The position numbers and the translations under genes were made by a program. From Lysinibacillus xylanilyticus (lineage in GTDB: Bacteria > Bacillota > Bacilli > Bacillales_A > Planococcaceae), in NCBI RefSeq assembly GCF_001183605.1, contig NZ_LFXJ01000013.1, positions 186,318 to 250,317 on the forward strand: DNA of 64,000 nucleotides. Reading direction: 5' to 3'. Below are positions 24,296-33,671 of this stretch, piece after piece. The stretch's first letter is position 1; every line of letters starts with the position of its first letter. The notes under the pieces are model-generated. The model ran no database searches and had not been told where the DNA came from. It worked only from the letters and a program-made list of their open reading frames with translations.

Positions 24296-24777
24296 TCATT
24301 GGCTTGGCGTTTTTTTATTTTTGGGCAATGATATTTTATTTCAAAAATGATTCTCCATTACTTACCTCTACAAACAAAATAGTGTTTAATCTCGGCTATT
24401 TCTTTAGATTTCTTCTAACTGGAAACCCCTTCGTTCACTACTAACTACTTTATACCTACTAAAGGGAAAATAGATTTACTACTTTTTCCACATAAATGAA
24501 AAAGGGAAATAAAGCATATTTATAGTAGAATGTTCATTCGAAATAAGAAATAATGATACATTTCGTAGGGTTTATTGAGAAAACTACCTAATTACTACCT
24601 AATATATTGTAGAAATTAGGTAATATATTCTCTGGGTTTACATGGATATTTAGTAATTTTTTAAGTTGTGAAAAATAGGACTTTTTTATAATTTTGAATA
24701 ACTTACATATTTTTATAGATTTACTAACAGTTGTTTTAGTACACTGAATTTATGAATTGAAAGGGGCAAGAATAATA
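24296..24777. other. Intergenic region right of the phage-derived locus
   Basis: About 480 bp, very AT-rich. No gene, tRNA or attachment-site repeat seen. It must hold the SLH-gene promoter; I cannot choose one with confidence. Confidence 0.5.
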
Positions 24778-25788
24778 ATGAAAAAGACACTTTTAGCTGG
24801 CGCACTTGGTATTGCATGTTTTACAGGAGGTTTTGGGGTACATGCAAATGCACAAGAAAATATAGATGTTGCTAGCTTTATCCATTCAAAACAGGAAGTT
24901 GCGGTGGTTATACCATTACAATCATTGACTTACCAGGACCTTTATAAACAACTGTTAATTTCCGAATTAGCTATTGATCATCGTGGTATTGTAACAACAA
25001 AAAATAGTATTACAGCAAAGTGGGCAATAGATTCTGAAATGACTCCACAGGAACAAAAAGAATTTAAAGAGTTGTACGGTAACGCTATGCAAGTAAAATT
25101 TACTCCATCTGGGAATTCATTTAAAGGAGAAGTTTTGGTTAAAGGAAAATGGATACCTTTAGATAAGGAAGAATTAAATGAGTTTATTAAAGAACTATTC
25201 CGAGATGAAACTATTGATTTAAAACCAGGCGGTTACTTCACAGATTCTATAGGTCACTGGGCTGAGAGCTATATCCAAGTACTTTATCAGTTTGACATTA
25301 TTAGTGGTACATCTGCTACAACATTTAATCCAAACGGAAAAGTAACACGCGGACAACTAGCTTCTATGATTTTCCGTGCTTCTGGATTAGATGCGAAGGA
25401 AGAATATGAAGGTCCTGCTTCATATAAGGATTTGGGGAATTTTGCAGGTGCAAAAGAAGTAGCGATTTTAGAAGCATATGGCTTACTTGATATTTTTGAT
25501 GGTGCTAATTTTGAGCCAAATAAACCTGCTACACGTGAGGAAATGGCATTTGTAACAGCAAGATATATTGAAGGAACGGACTATGATGTAAGTAAGGTTA
25601 GCAAAAATAACCCATTTACAGATAAAAATAAAATGCGTCAAGAAACTGTTGAATCTATCGGATTATTAAAGCAATTAGGTGTGGTTGATGGAGTGAACGG
25701 TCAATTTAATCCAAAAGGCAATCTTACACGTGCCGAGTTCTCTAAAATTTTCACACTAACATTAGCGTTATTTGATGATGCTGAGTAA
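24778..25788 (+). CDS. Secreted surface protein with three SLH domains
   Basis: 336 residues. Signal peptide 1-25 (cleavage after ANA), an unrecognised N-terminal domain of about 125 residues, then three S-layer-homology domains: YFTDSIGHWAESYIQVLYQF at about 153, YKDLGNFAGAKEVAILEAYG at about 217, and FTDKNKMRQETVESIGLLKQ at about 280, each with the G-x-F-x-P-x-x-x-x-T-R-x-E/Q signature. SLH domains bind pyruvylated wall polymer. The ATG at 24778 follows AAAGGGGC. Confidence 0.85.
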   Translation: MKKTLLAGALGIACFTGGFGVHANAQENIDVASFIHSKQEVAVVIPLQSLTYQDLYKQLLISELAIDHRGIVTTKNSITAKWAIDSEMTPQEQKEFKELYGNAMQVKFTPSGNSFKGEVLVKGKWIPLDKEELNEFIKELFRDETIDLKPGGYFTDSIGHWAESYIQVLYQFDIISGTSATTFNPNGKVTRGQLASMIFRASGLDAKEEYEGPASYKDLGNFAGAKEVAILEAYGLLDIFDGANFEPNKPATREEMAFVTARYIEGTDYDVSKVSKNNPFTDKNKMRQETVESIGLLKQLGVVDGVNGQFNPKGNLTRAEFSKIFTLTLALFDDAE

Positions 25789-25796
25789 TTAATATA

Positions 25797-25830
25797 AAGC
25801 AATCCACATATTTGATGGATTGCTTTTTTA
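25797..25830. terminator. Terminator between SLH gene and ZIP gene
   Basis: AAGCAATCCA / TGGATTGCTT with T6; lies between convergent genes. Confidence 0.85.
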
Positions 25831-26529
25831 TTCGACTAGCATATGAAATGCATGACTTAATAAATAACCTAATAAAATAAATGCTATAAAGGATTTTCGT
25901 GATACTGAACGAATATGATGCAAAATAAATTCTGAAATACTGGCGGTTGCGATTAACCCAATCGATACACCCATTAGTACGCCTTGTGCCTTATTAGATA
26001 ACTCCCAATATTGGCCGATCTGTATAAAAGTACTAAAGAAAATCGAAAATGCTACAAAATAAAGAAAGAGTCTCCATATCCTTTCTCCTTGTGACAGTAA
26101 TGCTGTTGAAAGTGCAAAGCCTTCTGGTAGATGATGTAGAATAATGGAAGCTGTTATTGCGATACTTAATGCGGAGCTCCCTAGTAACTGTCCGACAGTA
26201 AGGCTCATTGGAATAGTGTGGATAATTATAGCGATTGCGAGTAGTGATACAGAGGGATTTTGTGTATGGGAACTGTGAAATATACTATTAAGTATTTCAA
26301 ACATAAAATAGCCCATCAAAATTCCAAGTAAAAGGCCAAATGATTTGTACATTTGAAAAGAAGAAGGAATGACGTCAACTACAAGTAAGCCAACTAAAAA
26401 TCCGCCACATAATAATGATAATCCATGAGTTGTATGTTTGAATAGCCTAGAGAATACCCAAGCTAGGGCTCCTCCCATGCTAGCGCTTAAAAATAGAAAA
26501 CCACCAAGTATCATTGCACTCAATTGCAA
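25828..26529 (-). CDS. ZIP-family metal transporter-like membrane protein
   Basis: 233 residues, about eight hydrophobic segments. IIIHTIPMSLTVG and the downstream LHHLPEGFALSTALL give the ZIP metal-site helices (HHLPEG motif). It probably moves zinc or another divalent metal across the cytoplasmic membrane. The start is a TTG behind GGAGG; an internal ATG at residue 6 is the alternative. Confidence 0.75.
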   Translation of the reverse strand: MQLSAMILGGFLFLSASMGGALAWVFSRLFKHTTHGLSLLCGGFLVGLLVVDVIPSSFQMYKSFGLLLGILMGYFMFEILNSIFHSSHTQNPSVSLLAIAIIIHTIPMSLTVGQLLGSSALSIAITASIILHHLPEGFALSTALLSQGERIWRLFLYFVAFSIFFSTFIQIGQYWELSNKAQGVLMGVSIGLIATASISEFILHHIRSVSRKSFIAFILLGYLLSHAFHMLVE

Positions 26530-26837
26530 AATTCCTCCACCCTATATATTCTTTAAGTCGTTTTAAAAAATATATGCTAAGTAGAAATGAATATGATAGC
26601 CGTAAGTTTTAGAAAAATGTTCGTAGTATTAATTACTAAAAAGTAAAAGGTTATTTTATCGATAAATCTATTTTTAGGGGTATTTCTATCGAAACCTGCG
26701 AAATCGAACCGGAGAAGACACCAATTACAAAGTTGATGGTGTTAAATTGACTGAATATTATTTAAATTCTATACTCGTAAGTAGTAATACCAGATTCATT
26801 GATTTAGTAACTACTAATGAAGGTGAGGAATGTAAGT
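26530..26837. other. Intergenic region before the flavoprotein gene
   Basis: About 308 bp. One frame without a start (roughly 26690-26860) reads GEDTNYKVDGVKLTEYYLNS and looks protein-like; it may be a remnant of an unrecognised gene. No clear promoter. Confidence 0.35.
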
Positions 26838-28526
26838 ATGAAATGGGATGCGAGTTATGATGTGGTAGTAGTAGGTTCAGGGGCAGCCGGGTTAACAGCA
26901 GGTCTGACAGCAAAGCTACAGGGTATGAAATCATTAGTCATTGAAAAGACTGAGCGTTATGGCGGGGCATCTGCCTTGTCTGGTGGAGCACTATGGATTC
27001 CAAATAATCATGTGATTAAGAGTGAAGGTGTTCCTGATACACATAAACTAGCGCGTTTATACTTAGATTCAACCATTGGTGATCGTGTACCAGAGGCTTT
27101 AAAGGAGGCTTATATTAAACGAGGACCAGAAATGTTAAGGTTTTTAAATAACCATACTAGGCATATGCGTTTCCAATATGCTAAAGGATATTCAGATTAT
27201 TATCCTGAAAAACCAGGTGGCTTACCTCAAGGACGGTCGATTGAGCCAGTTATTTTTGATTTGAAGAGAATGGGGTCATTAGCAGATACGATGCGTCGTT
27301 CGGCATTGTCTACTAAAGGCTTTACGATGAATAGCTATGAATTTCATAAGGTGAATATGATAAGACGCACGATAAAAGGGAAAACAACTGCCTTAAAATT
27401 AGGCATGCGATTGGTGAAGTCGAAAGTTAAAGGAAGTCTGCCTGTTGCATTAGGGGAAGCATTAATTGCTCGTTTACGAATGTCACTTGCAGAAGCGAAT
27501 GGAGAGCTGTGGATTTCGACTGCATTTAAAGATTTTATCGTTGAAAATAATCGGGTGATTGGTATCGTAGTTGAACGAGATGGGCAGGAGATGCGCATCG
27601 AGGCGAAGCGTGGGGTTGTCCTTTCTTCAGGTGGTTTTTCTCATAATCAAGCATATCGTGAAAAATATTTGCCAGCACCAACAAACGCAAAATGGACTTC
27701 TACACCAGAAGGACAAACAGGAGATATTATCGAGCCAAGTGTGAAAATAGGAGCGACACTAGATTTAATGGATAAAGTATGGGGAGCACCTTCTGTTATT
27801 GATCCACAAGGACATCCTTTCTTCCTTGTTGCAGATCGCGGGGTTCCTAATATGATGGTTGTGGATGGTGCTGGAAAACGTTACTTGAATGAAGCGGCAC
27901 CTTATCATGAATTTGTAGACAATATGCATTGTCACCATCAAAAAACGAACGATGCTATACCTTCTTGGATAGTAATCGATGCAACAGCAAAGAGTCGCTA
28001 TATTTTCACAGGATTTTTCCCAGGACAAGCTTTCCCAAAAAGCTGGATTGAGAATGGCATAGTGAAAAGTGCACAAACAATTAAAGAGCTTGCCGAACAA
28101 ATGAATGTTCCTCCAGAAAATTTAGTGGACACTGTAGAGCGCTTCAATGCCTTTGCTCGTAATGGCCGTGATGAAGATTTCCATCGAGGAGATAGTGCCT
28201 ATGATAATTATTATGGAGATCCTACTTTGACGAATCCGAACCTAGCAGAGCTTAATAATGCTCCATTTTATGCACTCCCTATATATCCAGGAGATATTGG
28301 GACTAAGGGTGGCTTAGTAGTGGATGAGCATGCTCGCGTTGTAAAGTCGGATGGTACGGCAATTGAAGGGTTGTATGCATCGGGGAATTGCTCAGCCTCT
28401 ATAATGGGCGAAACGTATCCAGGACCAGGTGCAACATTAGGGCCTGGTATGACATTAAGCTATATTGCAACAACGCATATGGCAAATGCAGTGAATCAGG
28501 AAGAATCGACTTTGCTAAAGGTATAA
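26838..28526 (+). CDS. FAD-dependent oxidoreductase, 3-ketosteroid dehydrogenase-like
   Basis: 562 residues. N-terminal FAD-binding VVVGSGAAGLTAGL and YGGASALSGGALWIPNNHV are typical of the FAD_binding_2 group; the C-terminal GNCSASIMGETYPGPGATLG is the block characteristic of the 3-ketosteroid-delta-1-dehydrogenase branch. It oxidises or desaturates an organic substrate, but in Bacillales the natural substrate is unknown and a steroid role should not be assumed. The ATG at 26838 follows AAGGTGAGG; single-gene transcription unit. Confidence 0.8.
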   Translation: MKWDASYDVVVVGSGAAGLTAGLTAKLQGMKSLVIEKTERYGGASALSGGALWIPNNHVIKSEGVPDTHKLARLYLDSTIGDRVPEALKEAYIKRGPEMLRFLNNHTRHMRFQYAKGYSDYYPEKPGGLPQGRSIEPVIFDLKRMGSLADTMRRSALSTKGFTMNSYEFHKVNMIRRTIKGKTTALKLGMRLVKSKVKGSLPVALGEALIARLRMSLAEANGELWISTAFKDFIVENNRVIGIVVERDGQEMRIEAKRGVVLSSGGFSHNQAYREKYLPAPTNAKWTSTPEGQTGDIIEPSVKIGATLDLMDKVWGAPSVIDPQGHPFFLVADRGVPNMMVVDGAGKRYLNEAAPYHEFVDNMHCHHQKTNDAIPSWIVIDATAKSRYIFTGFFPGQAFPKSWIENGIVKSAQTIKELAEQMNVPPENLVDTVERFNAFARNGRDEDFHRGDSAYDNYYGDPTLTNPNLAELNNAPFYALPIYPGDIGTKGGLVVDEHARVVKSDGTAIEGLYASGNCSASIMGETYPGPGATLGPGMTLSYIATTHMANAVNQEESTLLKV

Positions 28527-28602
28527 AGAGCCTGTAAAATTGATACCTTCAATCAAAAGGTGAAAATTATTGAACAACTATAGCAATTTACACTCTTAAT
28601 TA

Positions 28603-28637
28603 AAAAAATCCCTAGCGTCAATGCAACGACGCTAGGG
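28603..28637 (-). terminator. Terminator of the NUMOD4-like gene
   Basis: Perfect CCCTAGCGTC / GACGCTAGGG stem; the T7 tail is on the minus strand. Confidence 0.9.
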
Positions 28638-28647
28638 GTTAATATGA

Positions 28648-29328
28648 TTAAAAGTGTATACCTGGTTTATCAGATAGCTTACAGCCTGTTCCGTATTTCG
28701 CTTTTAAGGCACCTTTAAAATTAGTTTGTTCAAGTTCTGAGAATGCTTGCTTCCAAATCTCAAATACATTGTGACTTGAAGCAGTACCTTCTTTTGTTAG
28801 TCGAACAATATGGAAACCATATTCATCGTTGCATCGAGCTAATGGACGATTTTCACGCACTGTAATGATTCGACCGCTCTCTGTAACATCGTATAAGCCC
28901 TCGTAACCTGAAATAGCACGTCTTTCTTCATTGATGTCAGCTGCTTTTTCTACTTTTTCTTTTTTTGCTTCTTTGACTTCCTTTTTTTCAACAGGCTTAG
29001 CAGCTTCTTTAATTTCAGCTTTCTCTGCAGGCTCAGCTATTTCGTTGACTTCAGCTTTCTCTACAGATGTAGCCTCTTCTTTATTTTGAGCTGCAAGCTG
29101 TTCCACAATGACGAAATCTTTATTAGAAGCTTTGTCGCTCAGTGTCGCCATTACGTTCATAATAGAACCAACATAACGTACTGGTTTATCTTTACCTTCT
29201 TCGAATACGAAAATATTATAATCGGTTTTATTCATCTTTCTCATAATAATATTACCTGTTTTAGTAGTAAAACCGATAAATTTGTTCTTTTTAAGTGCTT
29301 GTATTGCTTCTTGCTTTGTTAAAATCAT
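28648..29328 (-). CDS. Protein with NUMOD4-like domain and Ala/Glu/Lys-rich linker
   Basis: 226 residues. N-terminal part (1-80) unrecognised; a low-complexity linker (about 83-132) of repeated AEKAEV/KKEVKEA units; then a NUMOD4-like segment RAISGYEGLYDVTESGRIIT followed by a strand-rich tail. NUMOD4 is normally a DNA-binding module attached to HNH homing nucleases; no HNH nuclease is encoded here. It may be a domesticated DNA-binding protein. Confidence 0.6.
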   Translation of the reverse strand: MILTKQEAIQALKKNKFIGFTTKTGNIIMRKMNKTDYNIFVFEEGKDKPVRYVGSIMNVMATLSDKASNKDFVIVEQLAAQNKEEATSVEKAEVNEIAEPAEKAEIKEAAKPVEKKEVKEAKKEKVEKAADINEERRAISGYEGLYDVTESGRIITVRENRPLARCNDEYGFHIVRLTKEGTASSHNVFEIWKQAFSELEQTNFKGALKAKYGTGCKLSDKPGIHF

Positions 29329-29469
29329 TTTTTAAATCTCCTAAAGAATTGTTTTTTCTATTCTACCATAAAATCAGTGTTCCTGTTTTTCTTAAATATT
29401 GGATGTTTTATTATTGCCATGATAATTCTTTATGATGCCGAGAGAAGAAAAGTGTTTATTGCAATAGAG

Positions 29470-29510
29470 TGGGGTGATTTCCGTTCCGACTGGGCGTGTC
29501 CGATGAGCTG
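29470..29510. repeat. Fragment of dispersed repeat family B
   Basis: GTGATTTCCGTTCCGACTGG and following GCG match, inverted, the outer ends of family B copies at 30537, 35637 and 46165. Confidence 0.6.
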
Positions 29511-29656
29511 CTAATCTCCAATGAGTACATATCTACCATAAACCTTTTCCGATTTTTGGTGATGAGACTGGTAAAATCTTTCGTAGGGAGAAATTGAGTT
29601 GTATGTAAAATCGCTCAGGCAACCTTGCAAACTGAATAGGTAGGTAATAAAATTGG

Positions 29657-29887
29657 TCGGGTAATTAATAGAACTGCTCGGGTAGCCTCGAAAAGTGATC
29701 GGGTAGAACGTAGAACTGCTCGGGTAACCCAGAAAAGTGATCGGGTAGAACGTAGAACTGCTCGGGTAACCCAGAAAAGTGATCGGGTAGAACGTAGAAC
29801 TGCTCGGGTAACCCAGAAAAGTGATCGGGTAGAACGTAGAACTGCTCGGGTAACCTCAAAAAGTGATCGGGTAGAGCATAGAACTGC
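29657..29887. repeat. 21-bp-phased tandem repeat array 2 (11 units)
   Basis: TCGGGTA cores begin at 29657, 29678, 29699, 29720, 29741, 29762, 29783, 29804, 29825, 29846 and 29867: always 21 bp. Two unit types alternate (GAACTGCTCGGGTAACCC and AAAGTGATCGGGTAG), giving a 42-bp higher-order unit. It is the inverse complement of the array 1 core. A 77-codon minus-strand frame with a 7-residue repeat is a by-product. Confidence 0.95.
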
Positions 29888-29947
29888 TTTGATCCCAAAG
29901 GTAACTGATATAACCTATAACTACATAATCAAAAGGAGGATTTAATT

Positions 29948-30391
29948 ATGGTACAACATTTATTTACTATGAATTTAAACTGGTCGGAGGGGAGAAATGG
30001 GACGGGGAATATTGTTGCGAACAATCTAAATACGAAAATTTCTATTCCTCGAGAAATGAATGGACCAGGGATTGGGACAAATCCTGATGAAATGCTACTT
30101 GGAGCGGCAGCAACTTGCTATTTAATTACACTGGCCACACTTCTTGAAAATTCGAAGATTGCTGTGTTGGATTTGTCTATGCAAGCTGAAGGTTTTGTTG
30201 ATGTGACGAACGGTGTTTTTACTTATGAGAAAATCGTACATAAGCCAAGAATTGTTGTACAAAATTTATCTGAGCGAGAACAAAAAAGAATTAATCGCTT
30301 AGCTGAGAAGGCAGAACAAACATGTATGATTAGTAAGGCATTAAAAGGAAATGTTCAAATTACATGCGATGTACAAATTATCCAAGAGTGA
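29948..30391 (+). CDS. OsmC-family peroxiredoxin-like protein
   Basis: 147 residues behind AAAGGAGG. OsmC fold: GPGIGTNPDEMLLGAAATCY with the first reactive Cys, and a second Cys in AEQTCMISKAL. The family reduces organic hydroperoxides. It lies directly after the 21-bp array, transcribed alone. Confidence 0.85.
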   Translation: MVQHLFTMNLNWSEGRNGTGNIVANNLNTKISIPREMNGPGIGTNPDEMLLGAAATCYLITLATLLENSKIAVLDLSMQAEGFVDVTNGVFTYEKIVHKPRIVVQNLSEREQKRINRLAEKAEQTCMISKALKGNVQITCDVQIIQE

Positions 30392-30836
30392 AAAGGGACA
30401 TCTCCATTGATTGGCTGAATATAATAAAGTTGGGGGTTATTCAAAAATGATTTTGAAATAACTCCTTTTTTGATTTATTACTAAAAATTTGAGACGAAAT
30501 CTATTAAAATGTGTGGCATTTTTAGTAGGCAGATTGGGGTAGAGCTGGTGACTTCTTTGCTATAGCTTCGCATTCCGCACAGCAAACCCCGTTGTTGCCG
30601 CTTCGCTTTCGCACAGACAAACCCAGTTGTTGCTGCCGCTTCGCTTTCGCACAGACAAACCCCGTTGTTGCCCCGACACCCCTAGGAGAACGCCCAGTCG
30701 GAACTGAAATCAACCACGTTATAGTGATATGCTTCTTTTTTTACATATTATTATGAAATTGCTTTTTCAAAAGTAGTTCTATAAATGTCCCAAATGAATA
30801 TATAAAGTTAAGTGCTAAAAAAATGCAAAGGATGAT
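30392..30836. other. Intergenic region with a family B repeat
   Basis: 445 bp without a gene. A family B repeat fills 30537-30712; the rest is AT-rich and must contain the sugar-transferase promoter. Confidence 0.6.
30537..30712. repeat. Dispersed repeat family B, copy 1
   Basis: Repeated CCGCTTCGCTTTCGCACAGA and GTTGTTGC units, ending in CCCAGTCGGAACTGAAATCA. Other copies are at 35637, 37871, 45950, 46165 and fragments at 39003, 58375 and 60470. Confidence 0.75.
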
Positions 30837-31475
30837 GTGTTGCAAGAGCAGTCGGCTCAGACTATTAAATTTTATAGTCAGTACGGGAAAAGAATTTTTG
30901 ATATTGTGGGGGCACTCCTATTACTTTTTATTACCATTCCTCTTATGTTAGTAGTATTCCTCATTTTACTTATTAGCACAGGCCGCCCTGTTTTTTTTAA
31001 ACAAATTCGTACCGGACAAGATCATCAGCGCTTTGTTATTTGGAAGCTACGGACAATGACCATACAGGCAGTTCCGGTGAATATGCCTACTATGTGTGCA
31101 GAAGGAATTCCGGATGATTACTTTTTTAAAACTGAACAGGATGTACGAATAACGAAGGTTGGGGCCTTTCTTCGGAAGTTAAGTATTGATGAAATTCCAC
31201 AGCTCATTAATGTCTTAAAAGGAGATATGAGTATTGTTGGCCCACGACCAGAAGTACCAACCATCACAAACGCTTATAACACATTACAGGCACGGCGTTT
31301 AGAAGTAAAGCCAGGTTTAACAGGGCTTGCTCAAATTAACGGCCGCTCTAATATTTCTCACGGGCAAAAAATTTCATATGACCTAGAATACGTTGATTGT
31401 TATTCCTTTTGGATGGATTTTAAAATTATCATCAAAACACTTTATGTAGTTTTATCGAGAGCAGGTGCTTATTAA
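30837..31475 (+). CDS. Sugar transferase, undecaprenyl-phosphate glycosyl-1-P transferase type
   Basis: 212 residues. One N-terminal membrane segment (about 20-45), then the bacterial sugar transferase core: FVIWKLRTM, the acidic [20 protein letters not shown] and GPRPE, and a C-terminal [14 protein letters not shown]. It moves a sugar-1-phosphate to the lipid carrier as the first step of capsule or exopolysaccharide units. GTG start behind AAAGGAT; the next TTG is the alternative. First gene of a polysaccharide cluster. Confidence 0.85.
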   Translation: MLQEQSAQTIKFYSQYGKRIFDIVGALLLLFITIPLMLVVFLILLISTGRPVFFKQIRTGQDHQRFVIWKLRTMTIQAVPVNMPTMCAEGIPDDYFFKTEQDVRITKVGAFLRKLSIDEIPQLINVLKGDMSIVGPRPEVPTITNAYNTLQARRLEVKPGLTGLAQINGRSNISHGQKISYDLEYVDCYSFWMDFKIIIKTLYVVLSRAGAY

Positions 31476-31479
31476 GGAG

Positions 31480-31975
31480 TATTAGGTTCTGAAAAAATTG
31501 CTCCTGCTCATAAAATGCAGACGATTCATAATGGCATTTACCAAATAAAGAAGCGAGTAGTACCTATGAAAGAAAAAGAGGAGCATCCATTAATCGTGAT
31601 GGTCGCTCGTTTTGAAGTGCCAAAAAGACAGGATTTATTGCTAGAGGCTTTAGCGAGTTTTCTGATGTACCTTGGCGCCAGCAATTGATAGGTAATGTTC
31701 ACTTCGCCCTAGTTTAGAAAAATTCGTTATCGATAAAGGATTAATAGATTGTGTCTCATTTTTGGGCAAATCTTTACTTGAGGAAAGTCATTTATTTGTC
31801 TTGCTATCATATTAGGGGGCTTACCAATTCCAAGTATTGAAGAACTCGAGCAGGACTTCCGATTATCGCCACGAATGTATGTGGGGGATGCTAGTGCACG
31901 TAGTTTTTTAAGGAATTTTACGTTTCTACCAATGTATTAAAAAACTCTATTTGTCTACGAAAGGCTGTATTAAAG
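31480..31975 (+). pseudogene. Glycosyltransferase family 4 pseudogene
   Basis: No single long frame, but fragments in different phases read in order as a GT4 enzyme: APAHKMQTIHNGIYQIKKRV, IVMVARFEVPKRQDLLLEAL, FVIDKGLIDCVSFLG, LLEESHLFVLLS, and a relic of the AGLPIIATNVGG active-site region. Several frameshifts, stops and a missing N-terminal half show decay. It lies in the gap between the sugar transferase and the next intact gene. Confidence 0.75.
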
Positions 31976-31997
31976 TCGGCTAAGAAAGGTGATTAAC

Positions 31998-33671
31998 TTG
32001 CAATTAATTCGCATTCGAACTGATGATGAGCTTATGTGGTACAAGGATATTTGGGATGAAATTTTAGCAGCGGAGGACAATGATAATCCATTTATAGAAT
32101 TAGCATGGTTTTTTAACTGGTGGCAAATTGTTGGGCGAAGAGAGCGTGTGGAGCTCTATGCCGTTGAAGAAAATGGGACTATCATTGCCTTTTTCCCCTT
32201 CTTAGTCCGACTTCGATGGGGAATACGAATTTATGCCTTTGTGGGAGAAAATATTGCGAATTATTCAGGTGTTGTAGCGAAAAAAGAATGGCTGTTGCCC
32301 GCAACGACCTTTGTCTTTGAGCAGCTCATTGAAAAGTATAAACATCTACTATTTTCGTTTCATGGATTATTGGAAAGCAAAGACACTACAAAGGTCATCG
32401 AGCAATATTTTGTTGAAAGGCAGTTACGGCCGAGTATTTTTCGTGAAGTGACTCCGTATCTTGCCTTTCACGATGTAGATTTTGCTAACTATTTCAATCA
32501 ACGTAGAAAAATGCATAGTGTGGATAAAAGAGAACAGAAGCTACAAAAATTAGGCTCATTAACGAGGAAAACCCCTTCGCAGGACGAGCTTTGGCAAATG
32601 TTTAGATTATTTGATCGACGATGGGCTAAAAAAATAGATACAAGTGATTTTACGAAAGGGAAGAAAAAGGATTTTTTCGAACGGTTAACGCTTCTTAAAG
32701 GGGAGACATTGCAAGTCGAGATAGACGCACTTGTTTTTGAAGATCAATGGATTGCTTTCACCTACGGAATTTGCTGTCGTGGACGTTATGTAACTTACGC
32801 ACTTGCACATGAGCCGACATTTAATATATTTGGGCCAGGCAGATTAGTGAATCAGGAAACTATTAAGCGAACCCATTCTGAAAATTATCGCTTGTTCGAT
32901 ATGAGTATTGGCTACGAGCCAGATAAATTCGATTGGCGCTCTAATATTGATTTTACAAGGCGTATGCTCGTAAGCAGTGGCACGAAACGAGCAAAGCTAT
33001 TGGCGAGTTGTTATACGCTGAAAGAGCGACTCAAGGAATTATTAAAAGGTAATCATCGTGTCGTGGAATGGAAGCGCAACACTCTAGGTCAATTACGTTA
33101 CTTAGTAAAGTATGGAAAAGTAAAAGATTGGCTAGAATATGGGCAACTGTTCGTAGAAAAATTTATTCGTTTTAAGCAAGTGGATTTGTATGAATTATCC
33201 CCATCAGATAATGTTACACCGCAACGACCTGTAGGAGATTTGTTTGAGGAGTTGTCGATACAGGAGGCGATGCAACTCGATGAGGAAGAAATTATTTCTC
33301 TATTTTATAAGGGATACTCCATTTACAAAGATTCTTATGCAGAAACGAATAAGCCTGCGTTTGCGTTACATGCGGTGAACTGGCGTGTAGACGAATTGCA
33401 AATTGTTGAAGCATTGCCAAAGCAGACATATTTTTTAACCTATGATGTTTATAAAAATATCGATATTATCACAGCCTTTTTCAAAAAAATGAAACCTGCA
33501 CAAACACTTTGGGTTACTGCAAGCTTTTGGCAATGGCGAAAGCGTAAACGATTATTGCAGCTAGGCTATAAACGTATTTCTCGAATGAAACATTTTAAAT
33601 GTGCTCGTTTTGAGCGAAATCATGTAGAAAAATACACAGAGAGTGGGGGCGATGTTCATTCTGTCCATTAA
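31998..33671 (+). CDS. CelD/BcsL-like GNAT acyltransferase
   Basis: 557 residues. The N-terminal about 360 residues match the CelD/Acetyltransf_6 type: ELAWFFNWWQIVGRRERVEL, RRKMHSVDKREQKL, RLFDRRWAKKIDTSDFTKGK, FNIFGPGRLVNQETI. The remaining about 200 residues are unrecognised and may be a second domain. Enzymes of this type modify polysaccharides or cell-wall peptides with acyl or aminoacyl groups. The TTG at 31998 follows AAAGGTGAT. It overlaps the next gene by 20 bp. Confidence 0.7.
   Translation: MQLIRIRTDDELMWYKDIWDEILAAEDNDNPFIELAWFFNWWQIVGRRERVELYAVEENGTIIAFFPFLVRLRWGIRIYAFVGENIANYSGVVAKKEWLLPATTFVFEQLIEKYKHLLFSFHGLLESKDTTKVIEQYFVERQLRPSIFREVTPYLAFHDVDFANYFNQRRKMHSVDKREQKLQKLGSLTRKTPSQDELWQMFRLFDRRWAKKIDTSDFTKGKKKDFFERLTLLKGETLQVEIDALVFEDQWIAFTYGICCRGRYVTYALAHEPTFNIFGPGRLVNQETIKRTHSENYRLFDMSIGYEPDKFDWRSNIDFTRRMLVSSGTKRAKLLASCYTLKERLKELLKGNHRVVEWKRNTLGQLRYLVKYGKVKDWLEYGQLFVEKFIRFKQVDLYELSPSDNVTPQRPVGDLFEELSIQEAMQLDEEEIISLFYKGYSIYKDSYAETNKPAFALHAVNWRVDELQIVEALPKQTYFLTYDVYKNIDIITAFFKKMKPAQTLWVTASFWQWRKRKRLLQLGYKRISRMKHFKCARFERNHVEKYTESGGDVHSVH

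Noticed and set aside
29657-29887. CRISPR array
   Set aside because: Units are contiguous 21-mers without unique spacers, and no cas gene is nearby.
29665-29898. 77-codon minus-strand frame with a 7-residue repeat
   Set aside because: By-product of the 21-bp array; no start signal on the minus strand.
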